Positions 1 through 9,595 are shown, counted from the first letter of the stretch. The stretch is DNA of 27,868 nucleotides from Paracoccaceae bacterium (GCA_003447515.1 DLZA01000373.1:737-28604), one strand, 5' to 3'. Numbers and translations are program-made. Notes: generated by a model not told the origin, from the sequence alone.

Positions 1-100
1 CCCATCGTGCTACGATAATAATATGAATAAAGTCACTTCGACCTTCAAAAGGGGCACAAGCAGTTTTTATCTTCGTCACTCTCATCGACGGCTAAAAGTA

Positions 101-1021
101 CTACTCTCTAGTTCTTCCCAAACGTGCACCTTTGACAATCGTGAAACCTTGCAAGAACGTATCCCAATCCATCGCTTCTTTTCCCGCCCGCTGCAACCGA
201 ACCAAATTCACTGCTCCGCTGCCACAAGCTACCCTTAGCGTTTCATCTAAAGCAATACCCGCGTCTCCTGTTCCTTCGGAAACACTAGACATCAACAATT
301 TCACGCGTTGGCCCCTAACCATAGTCCAGGCTCCCGGAGAAGGCGAAAGCCCGCGAATGTGTTGATCCACTTCGACCGCGGTACGAGCCCAATCCACCTC
401 AGCCTCTAACTTATCGATCTTTGGAGCATAAAGTATTTCATCTGCTTTTTGCTCCACAGCCTCTGCAGAAATCCCATCCGCCAATACACCCAAGATTACA
501 TCTCGTCCTATCAGGCTTAACCGGTCATGCAACACACCAGTTGTATCACTTTCTAATATTTCTGTACGCACAGTTTCCAACACAGGTCCTGTGTCTAGTC
601 CAGCCTCCATCTGCATAACACAAACACCTGTCACCAGGTCCCCGGCCATAATGGCACGATGAATGGGCGCCGCGCCGCGCCAACGAGGCAGCAAACTGGC
701 GTGTATATTCAAACAACCTTTAGTGGGCGCATCCAATATTACTTGTGGCAAGATCAATCCATAGGCTACTATCACACCCACATCTGCGCCCAGCGCTTCA
801 AAGGCCGCTACTTCAGCCTTTTCATCAAAATTTAAAGGGTGGTACACGACCAACCCCAAGCGCTCTGCCGCAACTTGAACAGGCGACGATCGATCTTTCT
901 TACCCCTCCCCGCCGGTCGAGGCGGTTGACAATAAACGGCACAAACCTCGTGCCCAGCCGCAATAATTCCCTCCAAAATCGGAACCGAAAAATCAGGCGT
1001 GCCCATAAAAACTATTTTCAT
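101..1021 (-). CDS. fmt: Methionyl-tRNA formyltransferase
   Basis: This enzyme transfers a formyl group from 10-formyl-tetrahydrofolate to the methionine on initiator tRNA in the cytoplasm. The 306-residue product is close to the usual family length. It begins [14 protein letters not shown], the Rossmann-like start of the family. It carries the hallmark [11 protein letters not shown] loop just after NIH (folate-site Asn and His), then the LDTG motif with the catalytic Asp. The C-terminal half is the tRNA-binding domain. The ATG overlaps the stop of the upstream deformylase-like gene by 4 bp (ATGA), so the two are probably translationally coupled. The stop codon is TAG. Pairing with deformylase makes biological sense, because one enzyme adds and the other removes the N-formyl group. 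Confidence 0.97.
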   Translation of the reverse strand: MKIVFMGTPDFSVPILEGIIAAGHEVCAVYCQPPRPAGRGKKDRSSPVQVAAERLGLVVYHPLNFDEKAEVAAFEALGADVGVIVAYGLILPQVILDAPTKGCLNIHASLLPRWRGAAPIHRAIMAGDLVTGVCVMQMEAGLDTGPVLETVRTEILESDTTGVLHDRLSLIGRDVILGVLADGISAEAVEQKADEILYAPKIDKLEAEVDWARTAVEVDQHIRGLSPSPGAWTMVRGQRVKLLMSSVSEGTGDAGIALDETLRVACGSGAVNLVRLQRAGKEAMDWDTFLQGFTIVKGARLGRTRE

Positions 1022-1524
1022 GAACGCTTCGCTAATTTCTTCGCTTTCGCGATCAACATATTTCGTTTCACTTGAGATAGGTTATCAAAGTACATCTTAC
1101 CGTTCAGGTGATCAATCTGGTGCTGCAAAGACGTTGCCCACAAGCCTACAAAATCCTTCCGCACTCGTGTCCCAATCTCATCTAAATAGGCCACCGTCAC
1201 ACCGCGCGGTCGCAAAATCTTGGACGACACCCCGGGCAAATTAGGCGAGGCTTCAGTGTACTCTCGCATCTTAACACTGGCATCAAGAATCTCCGGATTC
1301 GCCATGCGAACGGGCTCTTTTCCGCTGTCAGATGCATCCACTACAATCAAACGCTGCATCACACCAATTTGACAGGCTGCTAGGCCAACGCCTCCACCCA
1401 TGCCATACATGCTGTCGATCATATCATCCCAAATCGCTTGGACCGCGTTATTCACTACAAGTACAGGTTTGCTAACCGCGCGCAGCCGCTTATCAGGCCA
1501 CAAAATAAAACTTCGAACCGTCAC
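1018..1524 (-). CDS. Peptide-deformylase paralogue, probably catalytically inactive
   Basis: This 168-residue protein has the peptide deformylase fold but lacks key residues. Motif I is intact (GVGLAACQ, residues 45-52). Motif II, normally EGCLS with the Cys metal ligand, reads EASPN (91-95), so the Cys is Ser. Motif III, normally HExDH, reads HQIDH (135-139), so the catalytic Glu is Gln. The rest of the fold, including [11 protein letters not shown], is well kept, which argues for selection rather than decay. It starts with GTG and overlaps the stop of the active deformylase by 4 bp; its own stop overlaps the fmt start by 4 bp. I infer a non-deformylase role, such as binding the active paralogue, nascent chains or the ribosome. 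Automatic annotation would call it def; I would not. Confidence 0.85.
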   Translation of the reverse strand: MTVRSFILWPDKRLRAVSKPVLVVNNAVQAIWDDMIDSMYGMGGGVGLAACQIGVMQRLIVVDASDSGKEPVRMANPEILDASVKMREYTEASPNLPGVSSKILRPRGVTVAYLDEIGTRVRKDFVGLWATSLQHQIDHLNGKMYFDNLSQVKRNMLIAKAKKLAKRS

Positions 1525-2039
1525 GTCCGCGCCCGCTCTTTCTTCAGCTTCATCATTTTTTTCGTAATCATAGTTCGTTTCAAACCGCTCAAGTAATCAA
1601 TGAATAATTTTCCATTCAAGTGATCCAACTCATGTTGTGCGCAGGTAGCCCAAAGCCCATCAAATTCACACTCTTGCTCCGCTCCATCGATATCCAAAAA
1701 TTGGATTACGGCCTGTGCGGGTCGCTCTACATCTTCGTACATTTCGGGCAAGGACAAACAGCCCTCATTGTAAACGTTCTTTTCGTGCGACGTCCAAATT
1801 ATTGTTGGGTTGATCAACACTAAAGGCGTTGGTTCTGCATCTTTTCCACTGCAATCCATCACGAATATTCGTTCAAGAACTCCCACCTGCGGCGCAGCCA
1901 AACCAACGCCTGGAGCAGCATACATCGTCTCAAGCATATCATGCGCCAATTCTTTAACCTCGGAAGACACAGCCTTTACGACAGAACATTGCTTTTTTAA
2001 AAGCGGGTCGGGGTGGATAAGTATATTTTTAACAGCCAT
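1521..2039 (-). CDS. def: Peptide deformylase (active form)
   Basis: This enzyme removes the formyl group from the N-terminal methionine of new proteins. All three metal-enzyme motifs are present: GVGLAAPQ (residues 44-51), EGCLS (92-96, Cys94 as ligand) and HELDH (136-140, two His ligands and catalytic Glu137). The start chosen is the ATG giving MAVKNILIHPDP, the standard family N-terminus, for 172 residues. The reading frame stays open 26 codons further upstream, but that extension is cysteine-rich, unlike the family, and would run into the divergent aminotransferase promoter region. It is first in a three-gene unit with the degenerate paralogue and fmt, each junction overlapping by 4 bp. 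Confidence 0.96.
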   Translation of the reverse strand: MAVKNILIHPDPLLKKQCSVVKAVSSEVKELAHDMLETMYAAPGVGLAAPQVGVLERIFVMDCSGKDAEPTPLVLINPTIIWTSHEKNVYNEGCLSLPEMYEDVERPAQAVIQFLDIDGAEQECEFDGLWATCAQHELDHLNGKLFIDYLSGLKRTMITKKMMKLKKERART

Positions 2040-2145
2040 AGTGCCGTTTAAGACAATCGCGCAACACCTGCAAGACACCGAAAAGTACCTTGCAAGTTGT
2101 GTACTACACCGTAGCATCTATCCTATACAAAAATATGAGTCCTCC

Positions 2146-3318
2146 ATGAGCTTTGACAAAATTATAGAACGCCGCAACACAAGAAGCGCCAAATGGGACA
2201 TGATGGAAACAATCTACGGCGTATCTCCCGATGACGGCTTGGCCATGTGGGTCGCCGACATGGACTTTCGCTCTCCAGACTGTATCCTCAAAGCGGCTAA
2301 CGATCTTACAAATCATGGCGTCTTTGGTTATCGTTCAGACTACAACGATTACAAATCAGCCATCGTTTGGTGGATGAAAAACCGTCACAACTGGACGGTC
2401 AAGCCCGAAGAAATCTTCACCACCTACGGCCTCGTAAACGCAGTTGGTATGTGTTTGCAAACTTATACCAAGCCAAACGATGAAATCATCCTTTTTACCC
2501 CTGTCTATCACGCCTTTGCAAAAATCATCAAAAACGCAGGCCGCCGCGTTAAAGAATGCGAACTAGTGCAGCATGACGGCGTTTATCACATGAATTTTGA
2601 TGCCTATGATGAGCAGATGACAGGATCTGAGACCATGCTCATCCTCTGTTCGCCACACAACCCTTCTGGACGCCTCTGGACCACGCAAGAACTTAGAGAT
2701 CTCGCAGCTTTCGCCAAACGTCATGACCTGATGATCATTTCGGACGAGATCCACCATGATATCATCTTCCCAGACAAGACGCATTACCCCATGCCACTCG
2801 CCGCGCCCGATTGCGTGGACCGTCTGATAATGCTGACTGCACCCTCAAAAACCTTCAACATTGCTGGCAACCATGATGGTAACGTGATCATTCATGACAC
2901 GACTTTACGTGCCAAGTTCAACAACACAATGCTGGCGCTTGGCGTTTCCTCCACCCTTTACGGTACCGCCATGACCACAGCCGCGTATTCCCCTGATGGG
3001 GCTGCTTGGGTTGACAAAATGCGCGCTTATATTGCTGAAAACGCCCACATTTTTGACGAAGGCATCAATGCCATTCCAGGCTTAAAATCGATGGCTTTGG
3101 AATCAACATACCTTGCATGGGTCGATTTCTCGGGAACGGGTATGCCAATGGATGAGGTTTTAGATCGCGTCCGCAAACAAGCGAAAATCGCTCCCAATGA
3201 CGGCCATACCTTTGGTACTGGCGGTGAAACTTTCCTGCGATTCAACCTGGGTACTGCACGCGCCAACGTTGAAGAGGCTGTCTTCCGTCTAAAATCCGCA
3301 TTCGCCGATTTGCAGTAG
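2146..3318 (+). CDS. PatB/MalY-type PLP-dependent aminotransferase or C-S lyase
   Basis: This is a 390-residue fold-type I PLP enzyme. The pocket residues are visible: Tyr121 (TPVYHAF), Asn172 in SPHNPSGR, Asp200 in ISDEIHHD, the Schiff-base lysine Lys235 in APSKTFNIAG, and the carboxylate-binding Arg in FLRFNLG near the C-terminus. The SDEIHHD and SKTFN signatures and the N-terminus (R-NTRSAKWD) are those of the MalY/PatB group, which cleaves cystathionine or cysteine S-conjugates. Some members are aminotransferases, so the substrate is not settled. The start at 2146 gives the family N-terminus. The frame is open back to 1810, but that part lies antisense over def. It diverges from def across about 106 bp. 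No strong Shine-Dalgarno is seen. Confidence 0.9.
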   Translation: MSFDKIIERRNTRSAKWDMMETIYGVSPDDGLAMWVADMDFRSPDCILKAANDLTNHGVFGYRSDYNDYKSAIVWWMKNRHNWTVKPEEIFTTYGLVNAVGMCLQTYTKPNDEIILFTPVYHAFAKIIKNAGRRVKECELVQHDGVYHMNFDAYDEQMTGSETMLILCSPHNPSGRLWTTQELRDLAAFAKRHDLMIISDEIHHDIIFPDKTHYPMPLAAPDCVDRLIMLTAPSKTFNIAGNHDGNVIIHDTTLRAKFNNTMLALGVSSTLYGTAMTTAAYSPDGAAWVDKMRAYIAENAHIFDEGINAIPGLKSMALESTYLAWVDFSGTGMPMDEVLDRVRKQAKIAPNDGHTFGTGGETFLRFNLGTARANVEEAVFRLKSAFADLQ

Positions 3319-3510
3319 TCCTGCATTTGCATAAAACTAACCGATTAGTACAATTCACTGTCTGGATTGAAATTGGAATCGGCCACTCAAACACAACTTC
3401 ATACCAAGCCACAGTTTAAAAGTACTGCAGTGCAGAGCTTGCGCCAATCTTTGCAATAATCTAACAGATTCATAAATTTCGATGTAATATTCTCACTCTC
3501 AGGAAATCTC

Positions 3511-4482
3511 ATGAGCTTCAAAGTACAACCCGCCAGCCTAGAACGTCCAAACCGATGCCAGCTTTTCGTGCCAGGCTCCCGCCCTGCAATTTTTGAAAAA
3601 GCTGCCGCATCTGCCGCCGACGTGATCAACATTGACTTAGAAGACTCCGTTTCTCCTGCAGACAAAGCCGAAGCTCGCAAAAACGTTATTAAAGGGCTTA
3701 ACGAAGTAAACTGGGGTACGAAAACTATCTCCGTACGCATTAATGGCCTCGACACCGAATTCTGGTATCGTGACATTATAGATATTTTGGAACAATCGGG
3801 TGACCGTATTGATCAGTTCATGATACCCAAAGTCGGCTGTGCAGGCGACATATACGCCGTCGATGCACTCGTCTCTGCAGTTGAAATGGCAAAGGGCCGC
3901 AAAAAACCAGTCACACTCGAGGTCATAATCGAAACTGCCGCAGGCCTCGCCCATGTCGAAGACATCGCCGCATCATCACCTCGCATGGCAGCTATGTCGC
4001 TTGGGGCGGCCGACTACGCCGCTTCTATGGGCATGCAAACAACAGGTATTGGCGGCACGCAGGCTAACTATTACATGCTCGATGATGCTACTGGCGATAC
4101 AGCCCGCACAGCCCACCTCGGAGACCCTTGGCACGCTGTAACAGTGGCCATTGTTTCCGCTTGTCGTACTCATGGCCTGTTGCCTGTAGATGGTCCATTC
4201 GGCGACTTTTCCGATGATGCGGGTTTCGCCGCCCAAGCCCACCGTTCCGCGACCCTCGGCATGGTTGGGAAATGGGCTATCCACCCAAAGCAAGTGGCGT
4301 TAGCCAATGAAGTCTTCACCCCATCTGAGGCTCAAATTACAGAAGCGCGCGAAATTCTCACCGCCATGGAAGAGGCTAAAAAATCTGGCCAAGGCGCAGC
4401 AGTCTACAAGGGCCGCCTTGTCGATCTTGCATCAATCCGCCAGGCTCACGTGATAGTAAAACAAGCCGAAATGATTGGTTAA
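3511..4482 (+). CDS. mcl1: L-malyl-CoA / beta-methylmalyl-CoA lyase
   Basis: This 323-residue HpcH/HpaI-CitE family enzyme cleaves malyl-CoA to acetyl-CoA and glyoxylate, and beta-methylmalyl-CoA to propionyl-CoA and glyoxylate. In Rhodobacteraceae it serves the ethylmalonyl-CoA pathway and related C2 assimilation. The whole sequence is very close to the Rhodobacter Mcl1 that I recall: RPNRCQLFVPGSRP at the start, INIDLEDSV, SVRINGLDTEFWYRD, the metal ligands Glu141 (IIETAAG) and Asp168 (LGAADYAASMG), and GKWAIHPKQVALANEVF near the C-terminus. An AGGA Shine-Dalgarno lies about 8 nt before the ATG. It stands alone, with 192 bp upstream and about 190 bp downstream, so it likely has its own promoter. 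CitE-like proteins are the alternative, but the Mcl1-specific stretches make this unlikely. Confidence 0.93.
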   Translation: MSFKVQPASLERPNRCQLFVPGSRPAIFEKAAASAADVINIDLEDSVSPADKAEARKNVIKGLNEVNWGTKTISVRINGLDTEFWYRDIIDILEQSGDRIDQFMIPKVGCAGDIYAVDALVSAVEMAKGRKKPVTLEVIIETAAGLAHVEDIAASSPRMAAMSLGAADYAASMGMQTTGIGGTQANYYMLDDATGDTARTAHLGDPWHAVTVAIVSACRTHGLLPVDGPFGDFSDDAGFAAQAHRSATLGMVGKWAIHPKQVALANEVFTPSEAQITEAREILTAMEEAKKSGQGAAVYKGRLVDLASIRQAHVIVKQAEMIG

Positions 4483-4674
4483 AGCATCAAGTTAAAAAAC
4501 GCCTATCATATAAAATATTACTCTTGGTTAGATGATTTTCTCAAATAAGAAGATATAGCTCTTTGCCAATACTCAAGATATTTAAAGGATATCAATAAAT
4601 GATTTAATGCTACTCACCAGTTAACGGCCAGACACCTATTTATTCTCCGCCTTATGATCAAAAAGATACTCGAC

Positions 4675-5511
4675 ATGACAGACCTTCCAAATTCCGAGCA
4701 AGCCGAATTTTGGTCAGATGGTGGTGGCCTCGATTGGATCACTTTCGACACCCAGCTGAACGAATTGTTTATGGGGGTAAACACTGCCCTCTTACTCCAA
4801 GTTGCACCAAAATTTACTGATTACATCCTCGACATTGGCTGCGGCACAGGTGCAACCACTCGAAATTTTGCGACTTATGCACAACACGCCCAAGGCATCG
4901 ATATCTCCACATCAATGCTCACTCACGCAAAAAAATCTGCGCCCCAGAATACCACCTTCACCCACGCAGATGCACAAATAGAGCCCTTCCCTGAGAAACA
5001 CTACGATCACATAGTCTCTCGCTTTGGCGTGATGTTCTTCGAAGATCCCATTGCAGCCTTCGCAAACCTACGCAGCAGTCTAAAACCGATGGGACATCTA
5101 ACTATGGCCTGCTGGGGGCCTTTCACACAAAACCCGTGGTTTACCATCCCACGTTTCATCGCAACCAATCTTTTGGGCTCTCCACCACAACACGATCCCT
5201 TCGCACCTGGTCCATTCGCCTTTGCGGACACGAAATATGCCCTAAACATTCTTGCTAAAGCTGGCTTCACCGACCAAAAAGTCGAAACTCTCGACATCCC
5301 ACTCACACTCACAGGCGATGCTAAAAAAGCAGCCAATCTTTCTGCACACATCGGCCCAGCCAAAAGCGTAATCGGCGCCATGGGCGGCACCGAAACTGAT
5401 AAAGCAAAAATTATCGTAGAAACCGAAACCCAAATGCGCGGGTTTGAAATCGCAAACACAGTGACAGTGCCTGCCAAAATCCATATCTATACAGCCACTA
5501 ACCATGGTTAA
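4675..5511 (+). CDS. SAM-dependent methyltransferase (class I, Methyltransf_11 type)
   Basis: This is a cytoplasmic class I methyltransferase. Motif I for S-adenosylmethionine is clear (ILDIGCGTGATT, about residues 51-62). It is followed by an acidic end of beta-2 in GIDIS, a D-A motif (HADAQ) and FGVMFFEDP at the position of motif IV/post-I. The C-terminal half has the WGPFTQNPW type stretch seen in many proteobacterial uncharacterised methyltransferases. I chose the ATG that gives MTDLPNSEQAEFW because N-x-x-Q-x-x-FW is the usual N-terminus of these proteins. Another in-frame ATG at 4654 would add seven residues. Neither start has a strong Shine-Dalgarno. The substrate cannot be read from sequence. 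Neighbours mcl1 and accA do not define a pathway. Confidence 0.83.
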   Translation: MTDLPNSEQAEFWSDGGGLDWITFDTQLNELFMGVNTALLLQVAPKFTDYILDIGCGTGATTRNFATYAQHAQGIDISTSMLTHAKKSAPQNTTFTHADAQIEPFPEKHYDHIVSRFGVMFFEDPIAAFANLRSSLKPMGHLTMACWGPFTQNPWFTIPRFIATNLLGSPPQHDPFAPGPFAFADTKYALNILAKAGFTDQKVETLDIPLTLTGDAKKAANLSAHIGPAKSVIGAMGGTETDKAKIIVETETQMRGFEIANTVTVPAKIHIYTATNHG

Positions 5512-5647
5512 ATAAGGGTAAACTAACACCTTTTTTAAAACTTAAATACGTGCACAGCAGGCATTCAACAGGCCATGCACACCATTGCAATCCAATCGCT
5601 CAAGCGCCATATATTAGTCATCAAAACAAATGGGACCGCAGGATAAA

Positions 5648-6607
5648 ATGCAAAACTATCTTGAGTTTGAAAAGCCATTGGCAGAAATCGAAGGCAAAGC
5701 CGAAGAGCTTCGTGCAATGGCCCGCCAAAACCCAGAAATGGACATCGAAAAAGAAGCAGCGGCCCTCGATAAAAAAGCTGATGAGCTCCTCGTCAATCTC
5801 TATAAAAAACTTACCCCATGGCGCAAATGTCAGGTAGCTCGCCACCCTGACCGTCCGCAGTGCTCTGATTATATCGACGCGATCTTCACCGAATACACAG
5901 CGCTCGCAGGAGATCGCAACTTTGCCGATGACTACGCTGTCATGGGGGGCATCGCACGGCTGAACGACAAACCTGTAATGGTCATTGGCCATGAGAAGGG
6001 CAAAGATACGAAATCACGCATACACCATAATTTTGGAATGGCCCGTCCCGAAGGATACCGAAAAGCAATCCGCCTCATGGACATGGCTGACCGCTTTGGT
6101 TTGCCAATCATTACACTTGTAGACACACAGGGTGCATTCCCAGGCAAAGGCGCAGAAGAACGTGGTCAATCCGAAGCTATCGCACGCTCGACTGAAAAAT
6201 GCCTTCAGGTCAGGGTACCCGTCATTTCTGTGATCATTGGCGAGGGTGGATCAGGGGGCGCGGTCGCCTTTGCCACGGCCGACAAACTGGCGATGCTTGA
6301 ACACTCAGTCTATTCTGTTATCTCACCAGAAGGTTGCGCTTCCATTTTATGGAAGGACGCTGGAAAAATGCGCGAAGCCGCTGAAGCGCTGCGCCTAACT
6401 GCTCAAAACCTCACTCAACTTGGCGTAGCAGACGTCGTTATCCCCGAACCCATAGGCGGGGCGCAACGCCATAAGGAAGAGACTATCACAAACGTGAAAT
6501 CCGCCCTCATCACGATGCTCACCGAACTGGAAAAGAAAAAACCAGACGCTTTACGCAAAGCACGAAGAAAGAAATTTCTAGACGTGGGGTCCAAAACACT
6601 GGGGTAA
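5648..6607 (+). CDS. accA: Acetyl-CoA carboxylase carboxyltransferase subunit alpha
   Basis: AccA is one of the two carboxyltransferase subunits of acetyl-CoA carboxylase; with AccD it moves the carboxyl group from biotin-BCCP to acetyl-CoA, making malonyl-CoA for fatty-acid synthesis. The product is 319 residues, the same length as the E. coli protein. It has the N-terminal helical hairpin ([12 protein letters not shown]), the crotonase-type core, the [19 protein letters not shown] block (161-179) and the glycine-rich [11 protein letters not shown] loop (198-208) that stabilises the enolate. The start at 5648 matches the family and has an AGGA only 4 nt upstream; the ATG at 5630 adds six non-family residues. 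accD is not in the window. Confidence 0.97.
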   Translation: MQNYLEFEKPLAEIEGKAEELRAMARQNPEMDIEKEAAALDKKADELLVNLYKKLTPWRKCQVARHPDRPQCSDYIDAIFTEYTALAGDRNFADDYAVMGGIARLNDKPVMVIGHEKGKDTKSRIHHNFGMARPEGYRKAIRLMDMADRFGLPIITLVDTQGAFPGKGAEERGQSEAIARSTEKCLQVRVPVISVIIGEGGSGGAVAFATADKLAMLEHSVYSVISPEGCASILWKDAGKMREAAEALRLTAQNLTQLGVADVVIPEPIGGAQRHKEETITNVKSALITMLTELEKKKPDALRKARRKKFLDVGSKTLG

Positions 6608-6869
6608 AACTGTGCTATCAAGTATGTGAAGTTGTAACTAGTAAAATGTAGCAGCACAGCAGTTTAAATCTCTTTAAAGATCAGCAACGGCCTACGACCT
6701 ACGTCTCAACACATCAGCCAATTTCAGTGTTTCCCATCGCCTAATTATATTCGCAAGACCTACACAACTTCTCGAACCAATCTCAGTTCTATGGGAGGGC
6801 GGCCTTTAATTTACCTAATCTCTTCGTATGAAAACAGTAGTATGCGATTTTGAAACAAGGAATGCCAAT

Positions 6870-7613
6870 ATGATGACACTTTATGCCGTTGGTGACATAC
6901 ACGGGGATATGCAGCAGCTAGAAATGATTCACGCACGTATCACGAATGACATTACAACTAATTCTTTAGACAAATATCAGATCATTCACATCGGTGACTT
7001 GGTGGACCGACAATTTCAAAGCAAAACAGTCATAGAGTATCTCATCAATGGACATGAAAGGGGAGAACCCTGGGTTACGCTTAAGGGCAATCATGACCGC
7101 ATGATGACGCTTTTCATAGACCACAAACAACAGGACACTAAACTGCGCACTGACCTTACATGGTTACATCCACGTCTTGGCGGGCTAACCACACTTGAAA
7201 GCTACGGAATAACGGGGTTATCCTACGAACAAGAAGACGAAATTCGAATAGAAGCACTTGCAAAAGTCCCAACCAACCACAGAAACTTTTTGCGCAACTT
7301 GCCAACGCACTACGACACACCTCGGGCATTTTTCACACATGCTGGAATCAACCCAGAGGTCACAATTCTAAATCAAACTGAAAATGATCTCATCTGGATT
7401 CGCGAGCCATTTCATAATGCTACCGGGCCATTTGAAAAACTCATCGTTCACGGTCATACACCAGTGGACGTTGTCACACACTATGCCAGCAATAGGATCA
7501 ACATCGACACCGGCGCAGCCTATGGAAAGCCACTGTCAGCGATTGTTTTGGATAACACAGGCATCTGGCAGTTGAAGGCAGATGGACGCGGTGAAATTCT
7601 ACATATCGAATAA
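6870..7613 (+). CDS. PPP-family metallophosphoesterase (Ser/Thr protein phosphatase-like)
   Basis: This 247-residue protein has the full PPP metallophosphatase signature in order: GDIHG (8-12), GDLVDR (42-47), GNHDR (73-77), THAGI with a metal-binding His157, and HGHTPV (194-199). These residues bind two metal ions and activate water for phosphoester hydrolysis. Bacterial members of this size act on phosphoproteins, diadenosine tetraphosphate or other small substrates; which one cannot be decided here. The start at 6870 is supported by an AAGGA Shine-Dalgarno 7-8 nt upstream. The open frame extends back to 6828 but without such a site. There is a 262-bp gap to accA, so it is probably transcribed separately. 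The next gene downstream is convergent. Confidence 0.9.
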   Translation: MMTLYAVGDIHGDMQQLEMIHARITNDITTNSLDKYQIIHIGDLVDRQFQSKTVIEYLINGHERGEPWVTLKGNHDRMMTLFIDHKQQDTKLRTDLTWLHPRLGGLTTLESYGITGLSYEQEDEIRIEALAKVPTNHRNFLRNLPTHYDTPRAFFTHAGINPEVTILNQTENDLIWIREPFHNATGPFEKLIVHGHTPVDVVTHYASNRINIDTGAAYGKPLSAIVLDNTGIWQLKADGRGEILHIE

Positions 7614-7800
7614 TTCAGGCCATCCATGATACTTCATAAATTTATTATCTTGATACAAACTTTTCGAGTAAATACCGTACAATTAGAAAGTACTTACGAC
7701 TGATGTCTCACAGTTCACTCCAGATTGTAGCACGCTAATCACAACATTTTTCTAAAACTTCTACATCGTTTTTTTAAAAACCTCTCAAAACGAACAAAAG

Positions 7801-8004
7801 TTAATCCGCCGGACCCCCTGCCTTTTGCGCCAGCGCTAGCGCTTCGCGCAAGACATCCCTGTCTCCGACTACATTTGATAGGAGCAAAACTAATCGAGCA
7901 TTCAATGCATGGCTTTGAACTTCTGATAGGCCCTCATGCGCATCCAATAGTTCCGCATAAAACCCATCGGGATCATCAATTCGTGGCGTGTACAATACGT
8001 CCAA
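7801..8004 (-). CDS. DUF2783-like small protein, TTG start
   Basis: This is a 67-residue small acidic protein of unknown function. From memory it matches the DUF2783 family, found in Rhodobacteraceae beside FAD monooxygenases: DPDGFYAELLDAHEGLS followed by ALNARLVLLLSN and GDRDVLREAL. It is predicted to be mostly helical with no signal peptide. I chose a TTG codon at 8004 as the start because AAGGGGG sits about 8 nt upstream and the spacing to the preceding monooxygenase stop is 4 nt. A further upstream TTG at 8040 would overlap that gene and has no clear ribosome site. It is the last gene of the homogentisate operon, and its tight coupling suggests it works with the monooxygenase. Confidence 0.75.
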   Translation of the reverse strand: MDVLYTPRIDDPDGFYAELLDAHEGLSEVQSHALNARLVLLLSNVVGDRDVLREALALAQKAGGPAD

Positions 8005-8008
8005 ATGC

Positions 8009-9595
8009 TCAGCCCCCTTTTGCCACTTGCAGCGCTGCAATTACATCAGTTGCATCGGCTTTCTCCCAACGCGCTGCAATAATTTGGTCAGGCCTGATCA
8101 GGTACACAGCCTGTGCAACACTCCCCAAATATCGCTCGCACAACGTTGGATCAGCATCAAGACTTACCACCTGCAACCCTTCAATTTGAATATCACAGTT
8201 CACTGCCAAGATTTTAAATTCACCTCCGAGCTGATCTATCAACCAACCACCATTTATTGGTGCATCCACCAATGTTGCCCCAACTCGCGTACGCACAGGC
8301 ATCCTATCATCATCAGGGCCATTCAATGACGATCCGTCATAAACACAAGGTAGGGATAATCGCCCAGAATTTACTAGAGGCCGCATTGCATCAGTATGCT
8401 CCACCAAATCGAGCACACTCTCGCGGAACAATTTCGCAATTGGCGTCTTTGGCGTCATAAAATCAGTCGTGCGCGATGAATTAAGTATATTTTCCTCCGC
8501 ACCCTTTTTACGTTCTTCGTGGTAAGTCTCTAGCAATCGCGAATCTGCCTCTCCATGGTAGACAGCAGCCAGTTTCCATGCCAGATTATCCACATCTTGC
8601 ATCCCACCGTTGCACCCCCGCGCACCAAAAGGTGAAACCTGGTGCGCGCTATCACCCGCAAAAAACACAGGCCCGTAACGATACTGATCCATTGACATAC
8701 ATTGGAAAGTATAGACGCTTACCCACTCGGGCTCGAACTCCACGCCTTCTCCCAACATCGCCTGCACCTTAGGTAAGTAGTATTCGGGTTGTACTACCGC
8801 CTCACGGTCGATATCCCAACCAAGTTGAAAATCAATACGCCAAATGTCGTCAGGCTGTTTGTGCAATAAAACAGATTGGCCAGGATTAAATGGTGGATCA
8901 AACCAAAACCATCGTTCTGTTGGAAATTCGGCCTTCATTTTAACGTCACAAATCAGAAAGTTGTCTTCAAACACGCGCCCAGTAAAATCATGTCCCAGCA
9001 TACCCCGCACGGGCGAGCGCGCACCGTCGCAGGCAATAAGATAATCAGCTTCAATAGTGTAAGCACCTTCCGGAGAGTCCACACCTAATACGACATGATC
9101 CGCCTGACTCTCGATATTCAAGATCGCGTTCCGACCACGTATATCTATGGGCGCTCCCTCTGCCTGCGCCACACGAATACGTTCCACCAAGAACTTCTCA
9201 AAATAGGGCTGCTGTAAATTGATAAATGCAGGTCGTTTATGGCCCTCTTCTGGCAAAAGATTAAAGTCGTAAATCTGCCGCTGTTCACGGAAGACTTTAC
9301 CCACATTCCAAACTACACCTAAATCAACCATTGGATCACCTGCCCCCAGCCGATCACAAATCTCCAATGTGCGCTTTGCAAAACATATCGCACGCGACCC
9401 AACACCAACGCCGTCATGATCATCGAGTACCACACAAGGCACACCCTTCTGACCCAGATCAAGCGCCATTCCCATGCCAACAGGCCCACCACCAACAATC
9501 ACAACAGGATGCCGTACGGGCACATCCACATCCTGATCCATAGACCGCTTATATGGGTAGAGCGTAAAAGCCGTTTCATATCTCACATCAACCAT
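8009..9595 (-). CDS. FAD-dependent aromatic monooxygenase (group A, MhpA-like)
   Basis: This 528-residue protein is a single-component flavin hydroxylase of the PHBH fold. Visible motifs are GGGPVG for the FAD ADP moiety (35-40), the DG motif for FAD/NADPH (ACDGARSP, near 190) and the GD motif (FFAGDSAHQVSPFGARG, near 314). The C-terminal 140 residues form the thioredoxin-like extension typical of the MhpA group. Such enzymes add one oxygen to a phenolic acid using NAD(P)H. The ATG has a GGGAG site 7-8 nt upstream. It lies in the hmgA-fahA operon, 183 bp after the metallo-hydrolase gene and 4 nt before the DUF2783-like gene. I infer that it forms homogentisate or a related ring-cleavage substrate from an aromatic acid. 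The true substrate is unknown. Confidence 0.88.
   Translation of the reverse strand: MVDVRYETAFTLYPYKRSMDQDVDVPVRHPVVIVGGGPVGMGMALDLGQKGVPCVVLDDHDGVGVGSRAICFAKRTLEICDRLGAGDPMVDLGVVWNVGKVFREQRQIYDFNLLPEEGHKRPAFINLQQPYFEKFLVERIRVAQAEGAPIDIRGRNAILNIESQADHVVLGVDSPEGAYTIEADYLIACDGARSPVRGMLGHDFTGRVFEDNFLICDVKMKAEFPTERWFWFDPPFNPGQSVLLHKQPDDIWRIDFQLGWDIDREAVVQPEYYLPKVQAMLGEGVEFEPEWVSVYTFQCMSMDQYRYGPVFFAGDSAHQVSPFGARGCNGGMQDVDNLAWKLAAVYHGEADSRLLETYHEERKKGAEENILNSSRTTDFMTPKTPIAKLFRESVLDLVEHTDAMRPLVNSGRLSLPCVYDGSSLNGPDDDRMPVRTRVGATLVDAPINGGWLIDQLGGEFKILAVNCDIQIEGLQVVSLDADPTLCERYLGSVAQAVYLIRPDQIIAARWEKADATDVIAALQVAKGG

Noticed and set aside
1810..2145. N-terminal extension of the PatB/MalY-type gene in an open frame
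   Set aside because: It lies antisense over the def gene, and the family N-terminus begins at 2146.
3319..3510. Possible regulator site upstream of malyl-CoA lyase (TTTGCAAT)
   Set aside because: Only a single half-site-like element is present, with no matching partner at a sensible distance.
3399..3776. 125-codon open frame on the minus strand
   Set aside because: It is largely antisense to the clear malyl-CoA lyase gene and its product has no recognisable motif.
5007..5477. 156-codon open frame on the minus strand
   Set aside because: It lies wholly antisense within the methyltransferase gene, which has clear motifs in the other frame.
7614..7800. Possible terminator between the convergent phosphatase and DUF2783-like genes
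   Set aside because: There are T- and A-runs but no GC-rich stem next to them.
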